Positions 1 to 6,490 of a stretch of 14,465 nt of DNA are shown here, in pieces. Location of the stretch: NCBI GenBank assembly GCA_015233285.1, contig JADFYA010000047.1, positions 1 through 14,465 of the forward strand, read 5' to 3'. The stretch is from Deltaproteobacteria bacterium. Lineage in GTDB: Bacteria; Desulfobacterota; JADFXK01. A program made the position numbers and the translations under genes. The notes beneath the pieces were generated by a model. The model saw nothing but the letters and a program-made list of their open reading frames with translations, was not told the origin of the DNA and did not search any database. Every line of letters starts with the position of its first letter. The stretch's first letter is position 1.

Positions 1-186
1 CGTCCTGTCCGGGGTGCGACCTTAACCGGAAACGGACCGAAAGTAATGCTGGACATTGACCTGGTGGGCCGCGATCTGGGTTTTTCTCTGGGCACCTGCG
101 GTAAAGACGGCCAGGGAGTTCCAGTGGCTGACGCCCAACCGACGATCAGGATCAGGCAACTGGTGGTGGGCGGTGAGATCCGTTAG
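1..186 (+). CDS. C-terminal fragment of an unrecognised protein
   Basis: Frame 1 is open from the first base to a TAG at 184-186, giving 61 residues with no start inside the window that must be used. The residues look like real coding sequence: alternating hydrophobic and charged beta-like segments (VMLDIDLVGRDLGFSLGT near the middle, TIRIRQLVVGGEIR at the end) with normal codon use. I do not recognise the family. A minus-strand open frame overlaps it (22-234) but has no ribosome binding site and a low-complexity His/Gln-rich look, so I prefer the plus frame. The gene ends about 100 bp before the promoter of the next gene, so the two are probably separate transcription units. Confidence 0.55.
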   Translation, partial: RPVRGATLTGNGPKVMLDIDLVGRDLGFSLGTCGKDGQGVPVADAQPTIRIRQLVVGGEIR

Positions 187-281
187 GACGGAATGTTCGG
201 GCGCAGGCAAAAGGTGTCTGATTTCGGTGGCCAATACATAATCCTAAAGAAAGAAGAAGATTTTCCATAGTTATATTTTGT

Positions 282-309
282 TTGACAATCTTTTGTTGGA
301 TTATATAAA
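282..309 (+). promoter_or_regulatory. Sigma70-type promoter for the zinc-ribbon gene
   Basis: A perfect -35 TTGACA (282-287), a 16-nt spacer and a -10 TATAAA (304-309) lie in an AT-rich stretch. Transcription would start near 316, leaving a leader of about 70 nt before the ATG at 386. Seen in sequence; not tested for activity. Confidence 0.65.
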
Positions 310-385
310 ATGAAGAGAGAGGTCATCAAATCAACGCCTCAAATTGTTCATATATATTTGCCTCGTTTGACCACGGAGGACCACC

Positions 386-1240
386 ATGAAATGCCCTAAA
401 TGTGGCTTCATCAGCTTTGACTATAATGAGAATTGCCCTCATTGCCAGCGGGAGTTAGCGTCCGTTGGCGCCGCGTGGACGTTGTCCGTGATGAAGTCTC
501 AGACGCCTTTCTTGTTGGGCGCCTTGCTTGATGAGAGTTCGGGAGGGCTCCTTGCCGGTCCGCCCGATGAGTCGGATGATCAGTCAGATGAGGAAACGGA
601 TGGCCAGTTACTGCCTTTCGACGAGCAGGATACGGACATATCCCGGGATCATGAGGAAGACGATAATGATCTGAGCCTGACCATGGACCCGGATGACGAT
701 CTGGATGAGCCGGGGATCTCCTTCTCCGAAGATGAGGGCCCGCAGGAGTTCACCGAAGAAGTAAACCTGGGTCTGGACCTGGATAAACCCGGACAAACGA
801 ACAGTGGAGAGGAACTTTCCCTTTTCATGGAAGATGAAGGAGAAGATGAGATGGCCTTGGAAGATGATTTGTCCGTTGCGGATGATATTGATGAAGTCGG
901 CCCAAAGCTGGCCCGTCGCAAGTCAGTGGAAGAAACCCTGATGTTTACCCCAGGATCAGCCCCGAAGATCACCGTCACCCCCTCATCTGGGGCCGAAGAA
1001 TTGGATTTTGATCTAAACGATGACCTGGATTTCGGTCTGGAACCCGAAGACGGCTCTGATCTCCAGAAAGCGAAGCCGGCCACCAGCCGCAAAGTCAAGG
1101 CCAAGACCACCTCGCCCATCGCCGTGACTCACAAATCAGCCGCTTCCTCGACCGGGTTGGGCGATCTGGAGTTAGAGATAGAAGGGGATTTAAGCCAGCT
1201 AGATGATTTGGACCTTGACTTTGAAGAAGACAAGAAATAA
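386..1240 (+). CDS. Zinc-ribbon protein with long acidic disordered tail
   Basis: The 284-aa product starts with a compact zinc ribbon: C3-x2-C6 and C17-x2-C20. The rest, from about residue 45, is a low-complexity tail very rich in Asp and Glu (runs such as EEDDNDLSLTMDPDDDLD), interrupted around residues 170-190 and 220-250 by short Lys/Arg/Ser/Thr patches. No signal peptide, membrane segment or enzyme motif is visible. The start is well supported by GGAGGA at 375-380, five bases before the ATG. Proteins with this plan (N-terminal 'MKCPKCG' ribbon, acidic tail) are common in Desulfobacterota, but their role is not known to me; an acidic tail plus ribbon suggests a scaffold or nucleic-acid/protein contact, which is inference only. 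It stands alone with its own promoter and a convergent neighbour downstream. Confidence 0.85.
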   Translation: MKCPKCGFISFDYNENCPHCQRELASVGAAWTLSVMKSQTPFLLGALLDESSGGLLAGPPDESDDQSDEETDGQLLPFDEQDTDISRDHEEDDNDLSLTMDPDDDLDEPGISFSEDEGPQEFTEEVNLGLDLDKPGQTNSGEELSLFMEDEGEDEMALEDDLSVADDIDEVGPKLARRKSVEETLMFTPGSAPKITVTPSSGAEELDFDLNDDLDFGLEPEDGSDLQKAKPATSRKVKAKTTSPIAVTHKSAASSTGLGDLELEIEGDLSQLDDLDLDFEEDKK

Positions 1241-1488
1241 ATCCACCGGTTACCCGATGGCTTGATTCCAAGATTTGAGAAAAAGTACAACGCAGAGGAC
1301 CTGGAGAACAAGAAAAAGATATAGATTTCCTAATAGGATATGTTGAGCCATTGTGGCCTTGACCAGCCTGGGTAGATTTTGGTAGATTAAAATATTAAAT
1401 GGCTGAGAGATATCCGTGTCTTTTTTTTGCGCCGTGTCCTGTGCGTTTTGTATTTTGAGGAAACAGAGGAACCAAGCCTTGCCTAGTA

Positions 1489-2724
1489 TCAGTGCCGGTT
1501 TGGCATGGCCTTAATTCTTTCCAGGATCGGGGGATGGGAGTAATTTAAGAATACATAAAGAGGATGGGGCGTCAGGTTGCTCAGGTGCTGAGCGGAAATC
1601 TTTTTCAGGGCAGCGGCCAAGGAATCGGCATCTCCGGTGGTATCAATGGCGAACCGGTCTGCTTCAGACTCGTTTTGTCTAGACATAATCTGGATCAGGA
1701 TGGACATGATGAATTCTGCCGGGGAGAAAAGCAAGCCGAAAAAAATCAATCCCGCATAGACTGAATGGTGTTCCATGTAAAAGGCTTGGAACAGGCCGTC
1801 CCTGGTTATAAACCAAGACAGCAGAAGAAACATGATCCCGACATGGAGAATTACGACCAGCAGATTGTGGATGACATGTTTCTTTTTGTAATGACCGATC
1901 TCATGGGCCAGGACCGCCACCAGTTCGGGCACTGTGTGCTGGGTTATCAGGGTGTCGAATAGAGCTATCCGACGGTGCCGGCCAAATCCTGTGAAGAAGG
2001 CGTTGGATTTGGTGGATCTCCGTGAGCCGTCCATAATAAAAACATTTTCCAATGGGAACTTCACGGACCGGGCATAGGACATGATGGCCGACTTCAATGC
2101 CCCTTCCTCCAATGGATCAAATTTGTTGAACCATGGTAGGAGCCACGTGGGCGCGACAAAATGGACCGCCAGAATGAAAACGGTGGTCGCCATCCAGCAG
2201 TAGATCCAGCCGTGACCACCAGCGGATTCAAGAATAGATAGGACGCAGGCCAGGAGGGAGCCGCCTAACACAACGGCCAAGACAAAGCCCTTGAGGGTAT
2301 CCTTAACAAAAGTGGCCGGTGTCGTTTTGTTGAATCCGAAACGTTCTTCGATCACGAAAACGGCATAGATCTGGAAAGGGAGAGTCAACAAGTTCTTAGT
2401 CCCGATCAGGATGGCCGCATAGATCAACCCGGTCATGACCGAGCCGTAACCCCACCCTCTGACCCAGATATCTAGAAAGTTAAATCCACCCGACAACCAA
2501 AATGACAGCACGACGGCCAGATCAAAGATGGAAGTAACCAGACCGAACCGGGTGTTTTCCCGGAGATACTCCTGGGCCAGGCGGTAGCGGTCCGGGTCGT
2601 AAATGCCTAGAAAGTCTGTGGGCAAGTCATCTTTCAGGTTTTTCAGGTTCAACAGATCGGCCGCCAGACTTAACAGAGTCTCAAAGAGCAGCGCAAAGAG
2701 TATGACCAGGGCATAACCATTCAT
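1489..2724 (-). CDS. M48 family integral-membrane metalloprotease (Ste24/CAAX-protease-like)
   Basis: The 411-aa protein carries the zinc protease signature HEIGH at residues 274-278 and a third ligand region ESEADRFA at about 352-359, matching EFQADAFA of Ste24-type enzymes. The conserved NAFFTGFG segment (241-248) lies before the active site. Hydrophobic segments near residues 2-22, 66-80, 97-120, 146-165, 172-192, 288-305 and 323-345 place it in the inner membrane, with the catalytic loop on the cytoplasmic side in known homologues. Such enzymes in bacteria are generally linked to membrane protein quality control; the substrate here is unknown. Start choice: the frame is open to an ATG at 2778, but those extra 18 residues are encoded by heptanucleotide repeat DNA. 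ATG 2724 has AAGGGG four bases upstream and gives the usual family N-terminus, so I use it. Confidence 0.9.
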   Translation of the reverse strand: MNGYALVILFALLFETLLSLAADLLNLKNLKDDLPTDFLGIYDPDRYRLAQEYLRENTRFGLVTSIFDLAVVLSFWLSGGFNFLDIWVRGWGYGSVMTGLIYAAILIGTKNLLTLPFQIYAVFVIEERFGFNKTTPATFVKDTLKGFVLAVVLGGSLLACVLSILESAGGHGWIYCWMATTVFILAVHFVAPTWLLPWFNKFDPLEEGALKSAIMSYARSVKFPLENVFIMDGSRRSTKSNAFFTGFGRHRRIALFDTLITQHTVPELVAVLAHEIGHYKKKHVIHNLLVVILHVGIMFLLLSWFITRDGLFQAFYMEHHSVYAGLIFFGLLFSPAEFIMSILIQIMSRQNESEADRFAIDTTGDADSLAAALKKISAQHLSNLTPHPLYVFLNYSHPPILERIKAMPNRH

Positions 2725-2738
2725 GTTTCCCCTTACGG

Positions 2739-2792
2739 GTTTCGCGTTGCGGGTTACGTGTTGCACGTTGTGGGTCAATGTCGTTGACTTAA
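2739..2792 (+). repeat. Heptanucleotide tract at left end of the composite element
   Basis: GTTTC, GTTGC, GTTAC, GTTGC, GTTGT and GTCAA begin at 2739, 2746, 2753, 2760, 2767 and 2774, exactly 7 bases apart, followed by GTCGTTGACTTAAG from 2780. The tract runs almost to the ribosome binding site of the M48 protease gene on the other strand. The mirror-image tract closes the right end of the element (GCAAC at 3326 and 3333, GTAAC at 3344, read on the plus strand). Confidence 0.75.
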
Positions 2793-2864
2793 GGTTGGAC
2801 GGTCATGCTAACTTCTTAAAAATGGCCCATTCCGAATAAGCCCCAACGGGGCGCTCTATGTTAG

Positions 2865-3230
2865 CCCAGGGCAGCGCCCTGGGTATGGGCCAAGACTATA
2901 TAAAATGCCATGTAATAGCCACATAAAATCGCCGGCAATTCCGTACTTCAGCCGTAGCCGGATATCCCATTCAAAGGAAATGACTTTGGAGTTGGCCGAC
3001 CTCCTGAGCATCTTGCTGATACGTAACCATTCGGATTTCCCAGGGCAGCTCCCTGGGGATGGGTAACAACTATACAAAATAACCTATAACGCCCTCATAA
3101 AATCCTTGGCAATTCAGCACCTCAGCCGTAGCAGGATATCCCATTCAAAGGAAATGACTTTGGAGTTGGCCGACCTCCTGAGCATCTTGCTGACACGTAA
3201 CCATTCGGATTTCCCAGGGCGTTTCCTGGG
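2865..3230 (+). repeat. 174-bp tandem repeat, two full units plus a third palindrome
   Basis: Units 2865-3038 and 3039-3212 are each 174 bp, and a third begins at 3213 but leaves the pattern after its first palindrome. Each unit opens with a G+C-rich palindrome: CCCAGGGC-AGC-GCCCTGGG (2865-2883), CCCAGGG-5nt-CCCTGGG (3039-3057) and CCCAGG-6nt-CCTGGG (3213-3230). The last 79 bp of the two units (2960-3038 and 3134-3212) differ at one base only, whereas the first 95 bp are clearly diverged. Confidence 0.85.
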
Positions 3231-3318
3231 CTAACCTAGAGCGCCCCGTTGGGGCTTATTCGGAATGGTCTATTTTAAAAAAGTTAGCAAGATTGTTCGC
3301 CCGCTTAAGTCAATGACA

Positions 3319-3348
3319 TTGACACGCAACGTGCAACACGCATGTAAC
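3319..3348 (+). promoter_or_regulatory. Possible outward promoter in the right arm of the repeat
   Basis: TTGACA (3319-3324) with an 18-nt spacer to a weak -10 TGTAAC (3343-3348) points at the thioesterase gene 67 bp downstream. The left arm has a similar TTGACC on the minus strand pointing at the M48 gene. The -10 is poor, so this is only a candidate. Confidence 0.25.
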
Positions 3349-3414
3349 CCGAAGTTTGTTACCACAATGCCCGGCCTGAGGCAATAGATTAAATTAACCA
3401 AGAGGAGCCGATTA

Positions 3415-3852
3415 ATGACCGACCATAGGAAATTTCTTACTGATATCACTGTCCGATTTCGTGATCTGGATGCGATGGGGCACGTCAACAATGCAGTGTA
3501 TATAACCTACTTTGAGGAAGGGCGGAAAGCGTTTTTTCTTCAATTGTCTGATAAACCTGAGGGCCAGCAATTCAATTTTATTTTAGCCCATGTCAGTTGT
3601 GATTATCTCAGGCCGGTCACGTTGCGGGATAAGGTGGCAGTGCAAATGTGGATCAGTTATATCGGGAATAAGCGGTTTGATTTTAGGTACCGACTAATCA
3701 GTCGGGATGATGAATCCATAGTTTACGCCAGGGGGGAATCGGTCCAGGTCGGTTATGATTATCAGACCAACAATTCCATGACTCTGTCGGATGAATTCCT
3801 GAAGAATGCGGCAGTCTATGTGGAGCTTGATGAGCCGAGAAAAACCGGCTGA
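3415..3852 (+). CDS. Acyl-CoA thioesterase, hotdog fold (4HBT/YbgC/FadM type)
   Basis: The 145-aa protein shows the 4-hydroxybenzoyl-CoA thioesterase signature near the N-terminus: RFRDLDAMGHVNNAVYITYF at about residues 14-33, with the likely catalytic Asp at 17 or 19, followed by EEGRKAFF at the start of the long helix. Length is typical for a single hotdog subunit, and family members form dimers or tetramers in the cytoplasm. Expected reaction: hydrolysis of an acyl-CoA to the free acid and CoA; the chain length cannot be read from sequence. The start is supported by AGGAG at 3403-3407, seven bases before the ATG. The gene converges on an acyl-CoA synthetase gene that catalyses the reverse kind of step, and its upstream region lies in the repeat element. 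Confidence 0.88.
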   Translation: MTDHRKFLTDITVRFRDLDAMGHVNNAVYITYFEEGRKAFFLQLSDKPEGQQFNFILAHVSCDYLRPVTLRDKVAVQMWISYIGNKRFDFRYRLISRDDESIVYARGESVQVGYDYQTNNSMTLSDEFLKNAAVYVELDEPRKTG

Positions 3853-3900
3853 CCGGCGGGATGAAAAATTTACATCGTCATTCTGGATGGTCCACCTCTC

Positions 3901-3927
3901 TGTCATTTCGAGCGAAGCGAGAAATCT
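3901..3927. repeat. Short REP-like palindromic repeat between convergent genes
   Basis: The segment reading TCATTTCGAGCGAAGCGAG... can fold with arms ATTTC (3905-3909) and GAAAT (3921-3925), or as TTCG-AG-CGAA. Close variants of this word are familiar as dispersed intergenic repeats in many unrelated bacteria. Its place between two convergent genes would suit a transcript-end hairpin. Only one copy is in this window. Confidence 0.5.
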
Positions 3928-3944
3928 TAACCCGGCCTACTTGA

Positions 3945-5768
3945 TCAATTTTTCTCAGGTATCTCTGTGGGATACATGCTCTCTATGTCATTGGCGTATT
4001 TAGTTTCGATGACCCGCCTTTTAACCTTGAGCGTCGGAGTCAGTTCACCGGTAAGTTGAGTCCATTCCGAGTCTAATAGCCTAAATTTCTTGACTTGTTC
4101 CACCCTGGCAAACTGTTTGGTATGCTTTGCCAGTTCCTGTTCGTAGAGCTTTCCGACCTGGTCGTTTTCGATCAGATCCTTGTTGTCTTTAAAGGAAATA
4201 TTATTTTCCCCGGCCCACTTGGTTAATTCTTCAAAATTTGGAATAATCAGTGCTGAGAGATACTTCCGCCGATCCCCAATAACGGCCACTTGTTCGATCA
4301 GATGAGAGTATTTCAGGCTATTTTCAATGTTTTGGGGAGAAACGTTTTTGCCGCCGGAGGTGACGATGATATCCTTAATCCGGCCGGTAATCGCCCAGCA
4401 GCCATCTTCATCCATGGCCGCGATATCACCCGTCCTAAAAAAACCATCCGGGGTAAAGACTTCTCCGGTGGCCTCCTCATTTTTATAATAGCCCAACATT
4501 ATTTGGGGTCCCTTGGCCAGTAATTCGCCATCCTCTCCGGTGGTCAGGATGGTGTCCTTCATGGCCTTACCCACCTTTCCTGGTTTAATCATCCCTAATC
4601 TGTTGACGGTGAGAATCGGCGTTGTCTCGGTCAGCCCAAATCCTTCTAAAATGATAACGCCCATGCCCAGAAAAAAAATAGCGTCTCCGGCAGAAAGCGG
4701 TCCCCCGCCTGAAACGGCCAGTTTCAATTTGTCAAATCCCAAGGCGATTTTTAATTTGGAGAAAATCAATTTGTCGGCCAGGGAGTATTTTAGGGAAAGA
4801 GCCAGCGGCATGGGTTTGTTGTGGCAGATATAGGGCAAACCTTCCATGGCCAGGCCCATGGCCCAGTTGAACAGGGCTTTCTTGATGGGACCGGCTGTGG
4901 CCACTTTGGCTAAGATGCCGGCATGGATTTTTTCATATAACCGGGGGACGCTGATGATCAAGGTCGGCCTGACTTCCACCATGTTTTGCTGAATTTTTGA
5001 AAAATCTTCGGCGAAGGCCACCTTGGCCCCGATACCAATGGGCAGGTAATACCCGGCAGTCCGTTCCAGGGAATGGGATAAGGGGAGAAACGATAAAAGG
5101 GTGTCTTCTCCTGTGAGGTAATTGCCGAAATCGGTCAGCACTTGATCCACGTTGGCCACAAAATTGGCATGGGACAGCATGACTCCTTTGGGATTTCCCG
5201 TGGTGCCGGAGGTATAGATGACGGTAGCCAGGCTCGCTGGGTCAATGGCCTCCAATCGGCGGTCAAATTCGGCCTGGTTCTCTTGGGCCGCACCTTCGGT
5301 CATGGCCTCGGTCAACGTCTTTACCTCAGGTACAGGTTCTTTAGGCAGATCAAAGATGACAGAACTTTTGAGATAAGGTAACCTGTCCTTTATTTCCATC
5401 ACCTTCTGGAGGTGACTTGGGGTTCCGGCAAAGCACATCTTGGCTTCTGAATGATCCAACACATAACGCGCTTCTTCTGCGGAGTTGGTGGCATAGATGG
5501 GTACATTTACCGCGCCGATGGATAACACGGCCAGGTCCGCCACCCACCATTCGTATCGATTGGGAGAAAAGACAGCCACGTTGTCGCCGGGATTGATCCC
5601 TTGAGAAATTAAATAGGACCCCAGATTCCTGATCATGTCATTCATTGCATTCCAGGAGATGTCAACGTATGCGCCATTCTTTTTATAAGCAACGCAAGCG
5701 CGGTCTCCCAATGCTCTCACCTGAGCCTGGAAGATGGCGGGCATGGTTTTCTCTTTCAGCTCTATCAC
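3945..5768 (-). CDS. Long-chain acyl-CoA synthetase (AMP-forming, FadD/FAA1-like)
   Basis: The 607-aa enzyme carries the adenylate-forming signatures in order: YTSGTTGNPKG at residues 185-195 (ATP phosphate loop), GFGLTETTP at 376-384, FRTGDIAAMDEDG at 444-456, TGRIKDIIVTSGGKNVSP at 461-478 (hinge) and a C-terminal LTPTLKVKRR with the likely catalytic Lys near 581. Length and spacing fit the bacterial long-chain (AMP-dependent) group. It activates a fatty acid with ATP and CoA for degradation or lipid use. Start choice: an ATG exists at 5795, but the Shine-Dalgarno TGGAGGG (5780-5774) lies within that reading and is 5 nt before a GTG at 5768, so I place the start at the GTG. It is the last of three minus-strand genes, 112 bp after the methyltransferase. 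Confidence 0.92.
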   Translation of the reverse strand: MIELKEKTMPAIFQAQVRALGDRACVAYKKNGAYVDISWNAMNDMIRNLGSYLISQGINPGDNVAVFSPNRYEWWVADLAVLSIGAVNVPIYATNSAEEARYVLDHSEAKMCFAGTPSHLQKVMEIKDRLPYLKSSVIFDLPKEPVPEVKTLTEAMTEGAAQENQAEFDRRLEAIDPASLATVIYTSGTTGNPKGVMLSHANFVANVDQVLTDFGNYLTGEDTLLSFLPLSHSLERTAGYYLPIGIGAKVAFAEDFSKIQQNMVEVRPTLIISVPRLYEKIHAGILAKVATAGPIKKALFNWAMGLAMEGLPYICHNKPMPLALSLKYSLADKLIFSKLKIALGFDKLKLAVSGGGPLSAGDAIFFLGMGVIILEGFGLTETTPILTVNRLGMIKPGKVGKAMKDTILTTGEDGELLAKGPQIMLGYYKNEEATGEVFTPDGFFRTGDIAAMDEDGCWAITGRIKDIIVTSGGKNVSPQNIENSLKYSHLIEQVAVIGDRRKYLSALIIPNFEELTKWAGENNISFKDNKDLIENDQVGKLYEQELAKHTKQFARVEQVKKFRLLDSEWTQLTGELTPTLKVKRRVIETKYANDIESMYPTEIPEKN

Positions 5769-5880
5769 GATGACCCTCCAAATAAAGATGTTCAATCCAA
5801 ATCTGGGTTTCTATTCATCACCGGTCTTTAATCCGTCTCAGACTCGATGTTATGTTCGCTCAACAGTACCGGCGTTCTTC

Positions 5881-6444
5881 TCAGTCCTGCTTCCGTGGTC
5901 CGGCCTCAAACAGCCAGGCCCGGCTCAAACGAATCCGAGGCTGATCTGAAGGGACAAATCCAGCCGCGACGATCGAGTCCACAACAATCCGAAAGTCCTG
6001 GCTGGTCACATGGATTACAGGTTCCACGACCAGGAGCCGGCTTCCATCTCGGAGGCAGCGGCGGACCTGGTCAAAGAACGCCGTTCGATCGTTAATTTCG
6101 TGGGCCATCCAAAAAGCCAGAGCGAAGTCCGCTTTTGCGGTGAGGCCGAGCTGATCCGGCCGGCACAGGTGGGGCTGAATACGATCGGCCAGTCCCGCCC
6201 ATTTGGCCCGGTTAAGCAAGACTCGAAGCATGTCCGGTTGAACGTCCACTGAAATGACTCGTCCTTCCGGGCCGACCAACCCGGCCATCCCGATCGAAAA
6301 AAAGCCCATGCCGCAGCCCAAATCCAGCACGGTCATCCCCGGTTTTATTTGCCCGCCCAATAGTTTTTCGGGATTATGAATAAGGCGCCGTAATCGATGA
6401 TCAAAAGTATAGGCCAGCCACCAGGGGCAGGTATGGTTTTTCAT
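5881..6444 (-). CDS. Class I SAM-dependent methyltransferase
   Basis: The 187-aa protein has motif I TVLDLGCGMGFFS at residues 38-50 (SAM glycine loop) and an acidic residue ending strand 2 (VISVDVQ, Asp67). Motif III-like RLLVVEPVIHV lies at 136-146. The N-terminus with CPWWLAYTFDHRLRRLIHNP (6-25) is a pattern I associate with small uncharacterised methyltransferases of anaerobes. No membrane segment or extra domain is visible, and the substrate is unknown. An upstream GGAG lies about 11 bases before the ATG, so the site is only moderate. It sits 46 bp after the 590-aa gene and 112 bp before the acyl-CoA synthetase gene on the same strand, so the three may be co-transcribed; nothing in the sequence ties their functions together. 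Confidence 0.85.
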   Translation of the reverse strand: MKNHTCPWWLAYTFDHRLRRLIHNPEKLLGGQIKPGMTVLDLGCGMGFFSIGMAGLVGPEGRVISVDVQPDMLRVLLNRAKWAGLADRIQPHLCRPDQLGLTAKADFALAFWMAHEINDRTAFFDQVRRCLRDGSRLLVVEPVIHVTSQDFRIVVDSIVAAGFVPSDQPRIRLSRAWLFEAGPRKQD

Positions 6445-6490
6445 TACTTCTCGTCTCCAACACGGGTCATCGTGTCATTATCGAGTGGCT

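Larger units (their letters stand above)
2739..3348. repeat. Composite non-coding inverted-repeat element (REP/MITE-like)
   Basis: About 610 bp between two divergent genes. The left part (2739-2883) matches the reverse complement of the right part (3213-3348). The best block is 32 bp identical (2827-2858 against 3237-3268), and each copy of it contains a tight hairpin, GCCCC-3nt-GGGGC (2840-2852 and 3243-3255). The outer ends are heptanucleotide tracts on both sides. The core holds two 174-bp tandem units. Only short, repeat-derived open frames occur, with no transposase. The start of the same element reappears at 14353-14465, so it is dispersed. Non-autonomous mobility is inference from the inverted arms and multiple copies. 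No direct target duplication could be assigned. Confidence 0.8.

Noticed and set aside
22..234. Minus-strand 70-aa open frame at the left edge
   Set aside because: It overlaps the plus-strand C-terminal fragment, lacks a ribosome site and has a compositionally odd His/Gln-rich product. I take it as a shadow.
649..1119. Minus-strand 156-aa Ser-rich frame
   Set aside because: It is antisense to the Asp/Glu-rich tail of the zinc-ribbon gene; Ser/Arg-rich shadows are expected opposite acidic codons.
1395..1430. Possible terminator ending in a run of eight T
   Set aside because: No convincing stem precedes the T-run, and it is far from the end of the zinc-ribbon gene.
2856..3077. Minus-strand 73-aa frame inside the composite element
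   Set aside because: The product is a translation of repeat DNA of a kind often mis-annotated as a protein; there is no ribosome site and the frame breaks in the second unit.
2739..3348. CRISPR array
   Set aside because: The repeats are 174 bp apart with palindromes and a diverged half. Neither the spacing nor the repeat length fits CRISPR, and the 7-bp tracts have no spacers.
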